Origin: Tritrichomonas musculus
Taxonomy: Eukaryota; Parabasalia; Tritrichomonadida; Tritrichomonadidae
Length of the DNA stretch: 64,000 bases
Reading direction: 5' to 3'
Assembly (NCBI GenBank): GCA_039105265.1
Contig: JAPFFF010000009.1
Location: forward strand, 3,658,001 to 3,722,000
The notes beneath the pieces are model-generated. The model ran no database searches. It was given only the letters and a program-made list of their open reading frames with translations, and was not told the origin of the DNA. Positions 28,461 to 39,804 of this stretch are shown piece after piece. Within the stretch, counting starts at the first letter, position 1; each line of letters begins with the position of its first letter. The position numbers and the translations under genes are program-made.

Positions 28461-30641
28461 TTATGAAACCAAGGATAATTTTTCAAGCATTGCATCCAAT
28501 CCCTGAATATCCATATGAGGTTCTCTTCCAGGATAATATTTCAAGAATTTGCTTGTAGTCCATGCATAATCATCAGAAGTTCTAATTATTCTTGCATTCA
28601 AAACTCCAGGCATTGCTGGATCTTGTTCTAATACTTCAATTTCAACAACTTTTCCGTTAATATCAAACATTTCAGGTGTTAATTTTCCAAGATAAGCGAT
28701 ATATGCGCTTGTGGTCCCACATCTAGCGTATCCAAAAACGCATCTTGAACCGAAATCAATTTTTATTTGAACTCTTGGATTTTTGATTATATTCTTTGTC
28801 CAAAGATACATACAAGGGAACATGTGGCAATTGCCTGAATTGATTAAAGTAAGTGTAATTCCAGTGAGTGGATACTGAGTAAAATGTTTATGAGGCTTGT
28901 TTGTAAATAAATCTGTTAAAAGACGAAAGTTATTTAATTTATAAAATGGTCTAATTGTGAACTTTATTTGGGCACTATTCAAAGGTTTGAAAATTTTTTC
29001 ATAGCAATCCTTAACAATTCCAATTCTGTAGTTAAATGGTCGGGATGAAACATCTTCATCTTTCGCAAACATTACGTCGCACAAAACGATATTTGAAACT
29101 CTTAAACGAACAAGTATCACTTCAAAAATATAAAGATCGTCATCGCTCGTATTTATGTCAAGTTTCAGTTGAATTGGAGAATATTCCTGAAAAATAAGAA
29201 TCGGAATTTTTCTTCTTAAATAAAGAATTGCCCTAATCCCTTCTGGTTCAGGCATCAGACAGTAGGTCAGACTATCTGATTGATTTTTTCTTGGATCATT
29301 TAATAACTGATTTTTAATCATTTCAAGCTGAGAAAGCGTCATTGGTGCATATTTTGTAAATAAACGTTTTTTATTGGGAACATTCATCATCTTCTTTATC
29401 TCATTAAAATACATTGTAACATGTTGAGGTGGAACGGGCTGTTCAATAGGTTGTTGTTGATTTTGGATTAAGTTTTGCATATTTGCATTTGAGTTATATT
29501 CGGTTATAGCTGCTTCTTCTGGTTTCTGCTGATTTTGCAACGGATTTTCGCTTTCAACAGCCAAAGGATCTATCATATTTGGTGGAATTGTAGTAACTGA
29601 TGAAGTTGCTGGTGGAATTCCACTACTTGCTTGCTTTGGCTGTTTTGGTGGAAGTTGAATTTGGCTAGCTTGAATTTGTTGGATTTGGAGTTCGATTGGT
29701 TTAAGAAAGTTTGCCGCTTCTTGAAGATGATTCTGGAGTTGGATTTGGTAGCTGATGTTCTGTTGTTGATAATCGTATGGCTGAGTTTTAAAATCTTGAA
29801 GGCGTTGGTTGATTTCATTTTGGTATTGATAGTATTCTTGTGCTTTGGCTTGAAGTTGCTTTAAAAGTAGTTGTTGTTGTTGTCTTTGTTGCCTTTGAAT
29901 TTGTAATTGTTGTTGATAAGGATCTGTAGAAATTTCATTACTCTGTTGTAATTGCTCTTCGGCTATATTTTGTGGTATTTGTTGATCTTGATTTATTGTG
30001 ATTGATTCGTTTGATTCTTGATTTTCGTTAATAATTTGGATTTGGTTTTCTTCTATAGTTGCCTCTGGCGGTATTGAATTTTCATATTTTTGTGGCTGTT
30101 CTAATTCGTTTTGGTTGTAAGCTTCTGATGGAGTTCTATTTGATTTAGGTTGAGAAGAGAGTTCAAGCTCAAGTTGAATTCTATTATTTAAATTAGACAA
30201 TTTATGTAAAAATTTATCTTTTCTAATTCCTGGAGGTAAAGATTTTTGAACTAATTCTAGTGAATCATTCATACTATATCCGCATTCTAAAAAAAGCCAT
30301 CTAACAATAAAATATTCGCAAAAATCAGGTGTAGATCGAGAAGCAACGCCAATATAGGGTATTTCTTGATTTGGATAATTAGAAATAATTTCACATACCA
30401 AATTTAAAAAATCATAATACGATGTTTTTGGTAATTTAAAGGTGCGAAAGTGTAAAACATGTATGTTTACGCTTTCAGTATATGGTGGATCTTCGAATGT
30501 ACTATTTGCTAAATAAATTAGATGAGGTTTTTTATCACCAAATTGTAAAACTTTGGAAATTTCATGATAATCAACTTTTCTGGGATTAGGTATAACGAAT
30601 GGAATCAAAGGGCAATTATCAATTCGATTCCCAATCTTCAT
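28461..30641 (-). CDS. Capping-enzyme-like protein lacking both catalytic centres
   Basis: 726 residues. Residues about 20-150 follow the metazoan-type RNA triphosphatase: a PPGIRKD segment (136-142) matches PPGIYK.DYL, but the phosphatase loop HC...R is replaced at 98-108 by GVASRSTPDFC, without the Cys-x5-Arg signature. Residues 160-405 are a long Gln/Pro-rich linker. Residues 412-640 follow the guanylyltransferase, with MPEPEGIRA (463-471) in the place of KxDGxR, the active Lys being Glu465, and PFNYRIGIV (535-543) matching PF..R...I. The distal Lys motif is also altered, near LWTK. An OB-like tail follows to the end. The frame is intact over 2.2 kb, so this is probably a functional non-catalytic paralogue acting in mRNA cap metabolism or RNA binding. 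Homology is by pattern; a true capping enzyme should exist elsewhere. Confidence 0.75.
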   Translation of the reverse strand: MKIGNRIDNCPLIPFVIPNPRKVDYHEISKVLQFGDKKPHLIYLANSTFEDPPYTESVNIHVLHFRTFKLPKTSYYDFLNLVCEIISNYPNQEIPYIGVASRSTPDFCEYFIVRWLFLECGYSMNDSLELVQKSLPPGIRKDKFLHKLSNLNNRIQLELELSSQPKSNRTPSEAYNQNELEQPQKYENSIPPEATIEENQIQIINENQESNESITINQDQQIPQNIAEEQLQQSNEISTDPYQQQLQIQRQQRQQQQLLLKQLQAKAQEYYQYQNEINQRLQDFKTQPYDYQQQNISYQIQLQNHLQEAANFLKPIELQIQQIQASQIQLPPKQPKQASSGIPPATSSVTTIPPNMIDPLAVESENPLQNQQKPEEAAITEYNSNANMQNLIQNQQQPIEQPVPPQHVTMYFNEIKKMMNVPNKKRLFTKYAPMTLSQLEMIKNQLLNDPRKNQSDSLTYCLMPEPEGIRAILYLRRKIPILIFQEYSPIQLKLDINTSDDDLYIFEVILVRLRVSNIVLCDVMFAKDEDVSSRPFNYRIGIVKDCYEKIFKPLNSAQIKFTIRPFYKLNNFRLLTDLFTNKPHKHFTQYPLTGITLTLINSGNCHMFPCMYLWTKNIIKNPRVQIKIDFGSRCVFGYARCGTTSAYIAYLGKLTPEMFDINGKVVEIEVLEQDPAMPGVLNARIIRTSDDYAWTTSKFLKYYPGREPHMDIQGLDAMLEKLSLVS

Positions 30642-30785
30642 TTTAATTAAAAAAAATTTGAATTAGACGATTAATTTCTATTCAAAATATTAAAATCAAA
30701 AAGAAACAAAAAAAAAAAATTCAAGTATCATAACAAATAATTTAACAACACATAAATATAAAATTATAAAATTAATAACAATCTA

Positions 30786-33700
30786 TTAATTAATATCTGA
30801 TAAAGACATATCACTTTCATTTTCATTCTTCATATAACTTCCACTATTATTAATACTAATTTCATTATGGATATTCATATCATCATAGCAAGGATTAAAT
30901 TTCATGGCCTCTACGAAATCTGCAGGTCTTTCCTTATTATAAACCTCACTTTCCAAAACTAATCTTTGCAATGATGGTTTAAATTGTCCAATTAAAAATT
31001 CTATTATTGCAGGAGGAACGATCCCCAACACAACTGCGATAGCAATAGTGAACCAGCCTTTCAAACTTCCCAAAGCTTCTTCTACCATTACGATCAATGA
31101 AGGCACAACCAAATAACTATATCCTATAACAACTGAGAACAGCAATACGAAAGTCAAAATCAAAGCACCAATAATAAATCCATTCCAATCATTTGCCCAC
31201 AATGTCATTTGAATTGATACCATGATTACGATAATAATATATGACATATTGCCATTATTTTGCAAAGAATCGTCTTTACAAGCGAGTCTTACTGAGTAAT
31301 AAACGACCAATGAATGGTAGATAGCAACTCCGAAGTACAAAAGTAGATAAGGGAACTTCATTGGATTTGGCGTACTTCGATGCAATTGCGGGTAAATCAG
31401 CAAAGATTCTTCCCGCATATTCCTCTCGAAGAATCCATAAGCGAAAGGTGGTAAAAGAGTAAAAACAAGGTTAAACATCGATATGAAAAACTGATCATAA
31501 AAATTTGTAGGTGAAAACATTGAATCAAAAGACGACCAAAAATAGGTCAATATAAAGGCGAAATTTTTGTATAGCATAAACATAGCAGTTCGCATAAAAC
31601 GAGAGACAGTCCATTGTCCATGAATTGCAATTAACGGAATTAACCGATTAAACCGTGGAATAGCAAAATCCGAATTCTGGGCTGCTTGACTTCCTTCTCG
31701 TCCCATCACGCCGATACCAACGTGTGCTTCCTGGATCATTCCGACGTCGTTAGCTCCGTCGCCGATAGCCAAGGTCATTGTACCATTTTCTTTTTTGACA
31801 GCTGCCACGATAGACGCTTTTTGAAAAGGAGAGACGCGCGAAAAAATGACGCTTTTACAGCGCATCGCTATCGGCATAAAAAGTGACGATAAACTTTCGA
31901 GAACTAATTCGGTCGCATGGGCGGTTAGTATCAAAACAGGATCGTTAAATGTGTCAAATTGTTCCGCATATGTTTTGAGTTGGCTTTCAACTTCTTTATC
32001 GTCCATGCTTGAAACGATAAGCATGTCAGAATCTGGCAAAATAACCGCCGTTGTCTTGCCGATTTCAATGGCGGTTTCCAGCTTATCGCCGGTTAGAACC
32101 CAGACAGATATTTTTGCCGCGCGAAGCCATTGAATTGACTCTCTTATGTAAGGTTGAAGTTTGTCCTCAACCGCCGAAACTCCTATGATATTCAATTGAT
32201 TTTCAATGTGCTCAGAAATTTCAGCGATGGCTTCATCTCTCCCTTCAATTTTTGTGTTGGCCTCTGAAAATTCAGATATCCAATTCTGACTCTCTTGTGA
32301 GTTCAAAACTCGCTTGGTGAAAACAAGTGTACGATAGCCCGATACCGCATAACGGTTCACATCTTCTTCATACTTTATTTCAACCGACCGTTGGTAAATG
32401 ATGTTGTCGGCGCCTTTTGTCATGACGATGATTTCTTCCTTCCCTTTCTCGCGAACGGCGATTGTCATTCGTTTTCGGTCTGAGTCGAAAGGGAGGAGGG
32501 AGACTATGTCATATTCTATGCGGTGACCGTTTACTTCTAAAATGACTAGGTTGGGCTGCCTCTCAATTAGAACGTGACCGTTTAAAGCTGCAAATTTGAC
32601 AAAAGCCGCTTCATCTGGACTTTCTGCATTATATTCGGTCTCGCCAGTGGGGCTGTGGTAAACAATGACAGTGTTGCATAAGGCAAGACATTGCAAAAAT
32701 TCTGAGGATTTCTCTTTCAAATTTTCTGAGAGCTCTGAAAAAGTGGATGCTTTATAGGGACCATTTTCATCTACAAATTCTACAAGTTCCATCAAGTTTT
32801 CAGTTAAGGTGCCTGTTTTATCTGAAAGTACATGTGTAACAAAGCCAAGCTGTCCAATGGAGTTGGCACTGTGTGGTTCCGGTGGACCAAACTCCTCATC
32901 TGTTAATCTTATATCATATCCTAAGATAATCATGTGAAAAAGCCTGATTATTTCAATGGTAACAATTAATGATATGGGTATAAAATATGAATAAAGAACA
33001 AAATATTGCATCCATGATGTCCACATTGACGATCCAAATGAACTTGTAACTAGATCAAGATAGGGAAACTTTCCTTTAGTTTCATGATAGGCTGAGAGAG
33101 CTGCCAAAACAATGATAATTACCATTTTGAAAATGAATATTCCAAGAATCATCCAATTAATGTTTTTGTCAAACTGCGTTACTTTTGCTGGGGGATGCCT
33201 TTGGTTTTTCATGATTTTGCAATCATGACCTGTACAAAGTGCTATTCCTAATATCCAATCTGTATAATGAATTGTCATTCCTCGAAGTAAAACATTTTGA
33301 ATAGAAATAGGATATTGTGAATTGCCAGGACCAATCAATTTTCCATCAAATTTAAAAAGATCTCTGGTTGGTTCTGGTAAATGCGCTTCAAAATAATTTC
33401 GCACAATATACTCAGGAAATTTGCAACCAGTAAAAGCAGGATGAGCTGTTAATGTTTTCACTGCTGATTCTCCATTCAATTGTGTTTCAGAATAATTAAC
33501 GGTCTGATTTTCATTTGAAGAGGTCAAATATAAAAGATCGCATGCCACCATAGTGTTTCCCTCTTGTAGAACAAGATCACCAGATTGAATTTCTCTTGAT
33601 TCGACAGTAACCCATTCTCCAAATTTATATATCTTAACAGGTGCTTTATTTCGAATTTTATCTTGTTTCCTTTTGAGTAAATCTTCAATGGCTGATTTAA

Positions 33701-33977
33701 CCATTGATACGATAATTACAAAAAGTAATGGTAGTAGATTAAATACAAAAAGTACTGGCGATGAAGGTAAGCATGAAATTATCAAAACAAATAAAAAATA
33801 AACATTGGTGAGATTTCGAAAGTTTTCAAATAATGTCAAAGGTAAAAATGTTAAAGCAGTATAACGAGTTGTAGATATATAATTGTCATTTTGGCCTTTC
33901 CATTGCTTCGAATGATAAAGAAATGGAACAACTCCCCATACATTGTCTTGATCTTGTGCAGAAACTTGTGTGGGCAT
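30786..33977 (-). CDS. P4-type ATPase (phospholipid flippase)
   Basis: 1063 residues, normal family length. N-terminal NVYFLFVLIISCLP membrane pair; TM4 with the P4 signature PISLIVTIE (334-342); phosphorylation motif DKTGT (Asp386); nucleotide-binding domain with LLPFDSDRKRMT and KGADN; LTGDKLETA; hinge GDGANDV; then six C-terminal membrane segments. The actuator loop reads LNGES (167-171) where most P4 ATPases have LDGET; the Glu is kept. The protein moves aminophospholipids to the cytosolic leaflet, probably with a CDC50 partner that is not in this window. Codon and base composition is less AT-biased than its neighbours in the catalytic core, as expected for a conserved enzyme. It is 144 bp upstream of the capping-like gene on the same strand. 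Confidence 0.95.
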   Translation of the reverse strand: MPTQVSAQDQDNVWGVVPFLYHSKQWKGQNDNYISTTRYTALTFLPLTLFENFRNLTNVYFLFVLIISCLPSSPVLFVFNLLPLLFVIIVSMVKSAIEDLLKRKQDKIRNKAPVKIYKFGEWVTVESREIQSGDLVLQEGNTMVACDLLYLTSSNENQTVNYSETQLNGESAVKTLTAHPAFTGCKFPEYIVRNYFEAHLPEPTRDLFKFDGKLIGPGNSQYPISIQNVLLRGMTIHYTDWILGIALCTGHDCKIMKNQRHPPAKVTQFDKNINWMILGIFIFKMVIIIVLAALSAYHETKGKFPYLDLVTSSFGSSMWTSWMQYFVLYSYFIPISLIVTIEIIRLFHMIILGYDIRLTDEEFGPPEPHSANSIGQLGFVTHVLSDKTGTLTENLMELVEFVDENGPYKASTFSELSENLKEKSSEFLQCLALCNTVIVYHSPTGETEYNAESPDEAAFVKFAALNGHVLIERQPNLVILEVNGHRIEYDIVSLLPFDSDRKRMTIAVREKGKEEIIVMTKGADNIIYQRSVEIKYEEDVNRYAVSGYRTLVFTKRVLNSQESQNWISEFSEANTKIEGRDEAIAEISEHIENQLNIIGVSAVEDKLQPYIRESIQWLRAAKISVWVLTGDKLETAIEIGKTTAVILPDSDMLIVSSMDDKEVESQLKTYAEQFDTFNDPVLILTAHATELVLESLSSLFMPIAMRCKSVIFSRVSPFQKASIVAAVKKENGTMTLAIGDGANDVGMIQEAHVGIGVMGREGSQAAQNSDFAIPRFNRLIPLIAIHGQWTVSRFMRTAMFMLYKNFAFILTYFWSSFDSMFSPTNFYDQFFISMFNLVFTLLPPFAYGFFERNMREESLLIYPQLHRSTPNPMKFPYLLLYFGVAIYHSLVVYYSVRLACKDDSLQNNGNMSYIIIVIMVSIQMTLWANDWNGFIIGALILTFVLLFSVVIGYSYLVVPSLIVMVEEALGSLKGWFTIAIAVVLGIVPPAIIEFLIGQFKPSLQRLVLESEVYNKERPADFVEAMKFNPCYDDMNIHNEISINNSGSYMKNENESDMSLSDIN

Positions 33978-35699
33978 ATTAAATAGATAAAAAAGTTGTC
34001 AAATAAAAAATAAATAAATATTTGTGAGCATAATAAACGTATTATTTGTGTAAAATTATTTATTTTGAATTGAGATCGTTAATTTTTTTCATAAAACCAT
34101 TTCAAATATATTCAAAAATTTGAAATAATTCAAAATCTGATCGTAAAATAAAATTTTCATGAAATTAGAAGGGTCGAAACTAGCGAATTCATAACAAATA
34201 TGATTATAATAAATATATTTTATTTAATGACAGATAATAAAATTAAACTATTAATTATGATATATTTAATGCGATAGAAAACAAGATATTACTATAAAAA
34301 AAATAATGACTTTTGAATTCAAATGCTGATCGTAATAGGCAAATTTTTAACTTTGAATAATTTTGTTAAAACTTTTCTATAAAAATCATTTTATTAATCA
34401 TTTATATCATATAAATATCATATATTTGCTTTTTGATTGGTATAAATTGGAATTTGTTGCCTAATAATATTGGACTTGGCTAATGTAAATTAAATTAGAT
34501 ATGTAATTTTTTTGATGATTTGATGAATTGAAGCTCCAAAACATAAAATATCCTGTTGAATATTGATAATCATCATTAGAAATTTATATTTCTGTTCCGA
34601 AAAATGTAGCGTGCCAAATTCAATGAAATTTATCTATCAGAAAATACATATATAATAAAGATGATTTTATCAATATTTCAAAAATTGGTTAAGAAATTGG
34701 AGAGAAAAGTTGGATTTGAAATTGAGAGAAAATCTTGTAAAGTTCTCAATTCTGATTTTAAAAAACATAAATTTCTCATTTAAAATAATAATTATAATAA
34801 ATCTAATAGATTAAAATTTTTATTATATTTGTTCTTAATAAAAATTCAAACAATATATTTAAAATATTCAAAATCAATCGTTTTTCAAAATCAAAATTTT
34901 GAAAAAATTATAAACGGTTTAGTGTCTACCATTCTATGAGATTCATTGATTAATATCTTTTTTCCAATGAAATAAAATTGCATTTTGATGACAATTTCCA
35001 ATTAACTTCTTAATTTATGATAATGATAATATCATCGTTTTTTAAATATAATCTCTTTCTTAGTTTTCAATACAAAAGAGATTTAAATTACAAAGCTTAA
35101 TCGGTTGCTTTGAGGTATCAATCCAGTACGTTAAAAAGTGATAGGAAAATCTTAAACAATTTGATAATATGCCCCTCTGAAAAAGTTTGTTGTTTTCTGA
35201 GCAAATTTTAATGATTCTGAGGTTTTCATTCGACCCAATATTTAGGTTAAGGGAGCTAGGCTAGGAACTCACAACGCCCACCCATAACAACCATCAGAGA
35301 CCTCCTGAACCTATAGAGGAGCACATCAAAAAAGAGTTTTGTAGACGCTGCTCTATAAATATATTGATTTAATGATATGCATGAGTCAATTCCTCATGTA
35401 TAGCACTTGTAACCTTGTAATCTTCTAGAATCCCTATTCACAATATCTCTATAAATATACCAAAACGTATTACAAGATATTATTGGACATGGAAGATAAC
35501 TTTGATGAGTACTAAATGTCGTACGTCTACAATAACCCCATTACTATTGTATCCAGCAGATCGAGAATTTAAAGATTATATATATATAGTTGCGGTGATA
35601 TTGAGTATGATGGATTTTATTAACATAGATTCGACGATGAAGTATATGAAACGTCTACCACAGATGTAGAATATAGATCGATTAAGATGAAATTAGTAT
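33978..35699. other. Gene-free interval
   Basis: AT-rich spacer. From about 35090 the composition becomes less AT-rich (for example 35235-35345, ctcacaacgcccacccat), which may belong to the left flank of the fossil element that follows. I see no other feature. Confidence 0.45.
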
Positions 35700-37240
35700 T
35701 AATAATTGCATATCTTGAACCATCTCCTTATTCGCACACTCTTCGATTTGAGCCTCTATAACTTCGTTCAGTGAAGGTAGTAAAGTCGATGTCGTGTATA
35801 TTAAAGGTGATTGCATAGTACTTTTTCTTTATTCGAAGATGTCTCTTTAGATAACTTAAGAATCCTTTCTCTCTAACATAGCCTATTTTTATTTGTATCT
35901 TTTTATTAAGTGTATAAGCTGTCTTATCCATGTTTCCATGTCCAAAAAACGACGGAAACCGACTCTGACATACTACTAACTTAACCTCTTTGGTATTACC
36001 TGCATATAAAGCAACCTTGTATCTATCTTTCAATAACTCTTTCAATATATTACATTCTTTCTTATCTTCTATCTCAACTAACATCTTATCATACTTCATT
36101 CTCTTTGTATAGATTAAGTTAACTATCTCAGCTTATTGTTCATCAACATTCGATATCAACTTATTAGCAACGATGTTTTGATTATATCTTTCATTAAAAC
36201 ACGCGAAGTGTTTAATATCATCAGCAGTTGCACTTGTTATTGCAACTCGATCGAACTCTTTGGTTATCTCAAATGATCCAATATGTTGTAGTAACATATG
36301 GGCTTCATCAATCACTAGGAAGTAATCTATTCGTTGTTCTTTCATAGTATTCTTCGATTAAGCCACCTAATCATTTAGAAGTAGTGTTGAAAGAAGTAAT
36401 AATTATATTAACTTCATTGTGTACAGCTTTGTGGAACTCTTTAAACTCATTATTATTAACACACAACCCTATGGACTTAACATTCATATCAGTCTGTTTA
36501 GTATAGAACTCTTCAGCGATATTCAATGTTGGAACTATAACCATAAACTTGTCTGTTTTTTATGCTGATATCCATTTACGAATCGTTGTTGATTTACCAG
36601 AAACAATTGATGCTTCACAGATGAACTCTCTCGTGCCTAAATTTCTTAGTAATCTTACGTAAATCATATTTGATATGGTTCATACTAAGACAATCATCAT
36701 AATACATATCAACAATATCACCATTCTCTCCATTAATGAGGTGTTTAATCGTTGTTTCATCATCTAATGGATTGCCATTCTTATCGAAGTTACTTTCACA
36801 CTCTATAGTGTATACTCATTCAGGAATCTCATTAAACTTCTGCCATCGTATATTTTATGGATCTTGTACTTCTTCTGGCGTCAGTATTGGATCAACTTGC
36901 TCTGGTTGTTGTTTCAATGGGTCATCTTCTTCACCGAAATCATTTTCAGATATTATTTCTATACCTTCATGTACGCGATCGTATGAAATGGTGTTCAGCG
37001 TCATTGGTTTCATTTAAAGAAAAAATTTATTTAATTCACATATCAAACTCATTGTTTATACAATTAGTTCGTCATCATATTCTAAAATAGTCATTCATAT
37101 TCTGCCACTATTAGTTCTACTTTATTGGACACAATTTCACTAATGTCTTATATGAACCTTGCTATGGAATTGTTTGGAAATGGTTTCGTATTAATAAAGC
37201 CGATTTCTCCTATTTTAATCGTTGATTTAGCCATTATTTT
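35700..37240 (-). mobile_element. Fossil of a virus-like element: helicase-like gene remains
   Basis: Minus-strand coding-like remains with composition unlike the flanks. Parts that can be recognised, in transcription order: a small N-terminal protein remnant at the right edge, a Walker-A-like SGKST segment, a DEAH-type box (LVIDEAH) with the ITSATA helicase motif III-like sequence after it, and a lysine-rich C-terminal domain. This is the layout of a superfamily 2 helicase/ATPase of the kind carried by large DNA-virus-like elements such as Polintons/Mavericks, which are abundant in trichomonads. The element is broken, with several interruptions, and no capsid, polymerase or integrase remains are visible. 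The true ends are not clear; atypical sequence extends from about 35.1 to 37.5 kb. Family assignment is an inference. Confidence 0.5.
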
Positions 37241-37793
37241 ATATATTTAGTACCATGCAACATTAAGCACTAAAACAAATACAATTATATGTGATTTTGA
37301 GGGTTTTTCGTCAATTAAATAAGCTACCACGTGACTTTGGGAGGGTATATATACTAATTTAGTCTAGGATGACAAAAATGTCAATTTTTTGTAGCATGGT
37401 TGGATTAGAGCAAGGGACGAGCGAAAGATACGTAGTATCTACGGAACTCCATAGCATTACTACTACTTTCGACAGAAATACCTAAGGTTCCTGAGAACAT
37501 CATTACGAATGAGTCATTAAATTGATAAAAATCGAAAATTTTACAACATCACATAATTTGAAAAAAAGCAGAAATTTATTATGGAATTCAGAGAATTCAC
37601 ATTAAAATAATAATAAAATATCGAAAAAAAGCTATCTTTTGTCATAACAATTAGAATCATATTTGATATGTTTCTTTGAATGAAAATTCCCCAAAATATA
37701 AGAGCTTATTATTTTGAGCAGAGAAGGCCTAATGACATTAATTTAATAGAGAAATATTTTTTTTTGTTTTGTATTTAATATATCGAATGTGAT

Positions 37794-38244
37794 TAGGCCT
37801 GTTATTTTGATCAAAAACGTCATTTTTTTACATCAGATACTCGAATATCAGTTTAAAAATGCCACATCGAGTTTATCGATTATCATGTGATATAAAAAGA
37901 ATTTTAAAAATGATTTCAATTTCCGAGAACTAGAGATTTCAAATAAATTTATCTTTTTTATATTTGGTATTTGTGATCTTAAAATATTTAAAAATAAATA
38001 ATATAATGTATTGATGTTTATTTTAAGATTAAAATCAAAAAATTCATTTTTTTTTATGAAAAATTTGAGATTAAATTACGATCCTATATTTATCAAAAAG
38101 TTTAATTGAAAATTCTGATATCAAAAGTTGTGAAAAAAAATTCTCGATCTCTGAAATCGATCTCAGGTATCAGTACTTATTTGTCTATCTATAACAAAAA
38201 GTAAATCAATTATCAATCTCAAGAATCGGAGGATAACAAGCCTA
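37794..38244. mobile_element. MITE copy 1 (8-bp target duplication family), 451 bp
   Basis: The ends are TAGGCCTGTTATTTT and, reverse-complemented, TAGGCTTGTTATCC. The interior is clearly homologous, in the same orientation, to copy 2 at 39326-39804. Flanks aatgtgat (left) and aaagagat (right) match at 6 of 8 positions, consistent with an aged 8-bp duplication. No coding capacity. Divergence of the ends and flanks suggests this copy is older than copy 2. Confidence 0.8.
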
Positions 38245-38708
38245 AAAGAGATTCTGAAAATTAAAAATTTTTATTACTTATTCAATAAATTAGCTTTAGG
38301 TTTGTTAAAAGTTATAGACAAAAATACAACCGAAATTCGAAAAACAGAGTTAGTCAAATCCAAATACCAAAAACAAAGCTAGTCAATTAAAGATTAAAAC
38401 GATCAAATAACATTTAAAAAGTTTCTATCATTGAAGTTATGATAAGCAATAGATAATAAATTTTTTATTTTATCAAAAGCTATTCTGAATTTTTGAGAAT
38501 ACCTAAGAAAATAAAAACATAACTTTTTGGTTGACAAAAATTAAAATAAACTCTATTTATCTTTATATTTAATAAATTTATTCTTTTAAATATATAATTA
38601 ATTACTAAAAAAAATAAATTTATACTTGTTTACAAATATAAAAAGCAATAACTTTTACAAGAAAATTGAATAACCTATTTTCACAATATGACACGAAAAT
38701 TCCAAAAA

Positions 38709-39150
38709 TTCCGTAAATCATAACACGCCATAGTAGAACCTTTATTTTTAAGTGTAAATCGGATAAAAAGCAATAAAAGCATAAAAAGGATGATTTTATG
38801 CAATTTTAAAGATTTATTAATAGTATTTTGATAAAAATAAGGCAACAATATCATCAATATTAATGATCATAATATTCGCCATCTTTAAGTAATTCGAGTG
38901 TATTTCGTGATTAATATCGATTTTAAACACAAAAATTCGTATATCACCCTTGGCTTTTGGATATTATCTAAGAATATTTTTCATAATAACTAGTAGTCAA
39001 TGGCTTGGACAAGTTAGCATAAGGACATCTTCTAAACTTGGTTTTTGATAAGACTTTTGCAGTAATTTTGATATAATGCAAAAAATATAACAGCTTGAGT
39101 TATGGATATTAAAACTAAACGGTCGTAAGGCCGTGTCATAATTTACGGAA
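38709..39150. repeat. Inverted-repeat pair, possible further MITE, 442 bp
   Basis: TTCCGTAAATCATAACACG at the left faces a right end that, reverse-complemented, reads TTCCGTAAATTATGACACG (17 of 19). It lies between the two MITE copies. No convincing target duplication is visible, so the mobile-element call is open. No coding frame. Confidence 0.45.
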
Positions 39151-39325
39151 AATTAGATTTACCCACAATATTTGTCCTAATTATATTTTGAAAATTTACT
39201 AAAAAAAAATTAAGATTAGCTCAAAAAAATCAAAAAAGATTAATTTAAATTTGCTTTAAAAATGTTTTTATATGTTTAAATTGGTCTTTAAAGTCTATTT
39301 TAATTTTTTATGATTTTGACAAAAG

Positions 39326-39804
39326 TAGACTTGTTATTTTGAGAAACGATATCAAAAACGTCACTTTTTTTTCATCTGATACTCGATTATCAGTTTAAAA
39401 ATCTGATATCGAGATTATCGATTATCAAGATATCAGATATAAAATGTGATATGAAAATAATTGTAAACTTGATATCAATTACCGAGATCTCGAGATCTCA
39501 AACAGATTTATCTTTTTTTATAATTGGTATTTGTGATTTTATTATATCTAAAAATAAAAAATAGAATGTATTGATGTTTATTTTAAGATTAAAATCAAAA
39601 AAATACATTCTTTTTATGAAATATTTGAGAATGAATTACGATCATATTTTTATCAAAAAGTTTGATTGAAAATTCTGATATCAAAAGCAGAGAAAAAAAA
39701 TTCTCGATCTCTGAAATCGATCTCGAGAATCTGTGTATATTTATGTATCGATATCAAAAAGTCAATCAATTATCGATCTCGAGAATCGAAAAATAACAAG
39801 TCTA
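39326..39804. mobile_element. MITE copy 2 (8-bp target duplication family), 479 bp
   Basis: The ends TAGACTTGTTATTTT are perfect inverted repeats for 15 bases, flanked by a perfect 8-bp direct duplication GACAAAAG (39318-39325 and 39805-39812). The interior resembles copy 1 with many short substitutions and is full of small palindromes (GATCTCGAGATC, TCGATCTC). An 8-bp duplication is typical of hAT- and P-type transposases; the family is an inference. The rest of 37521-40411 is gene-free AT-rich spacer. Confidence 0.9.
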
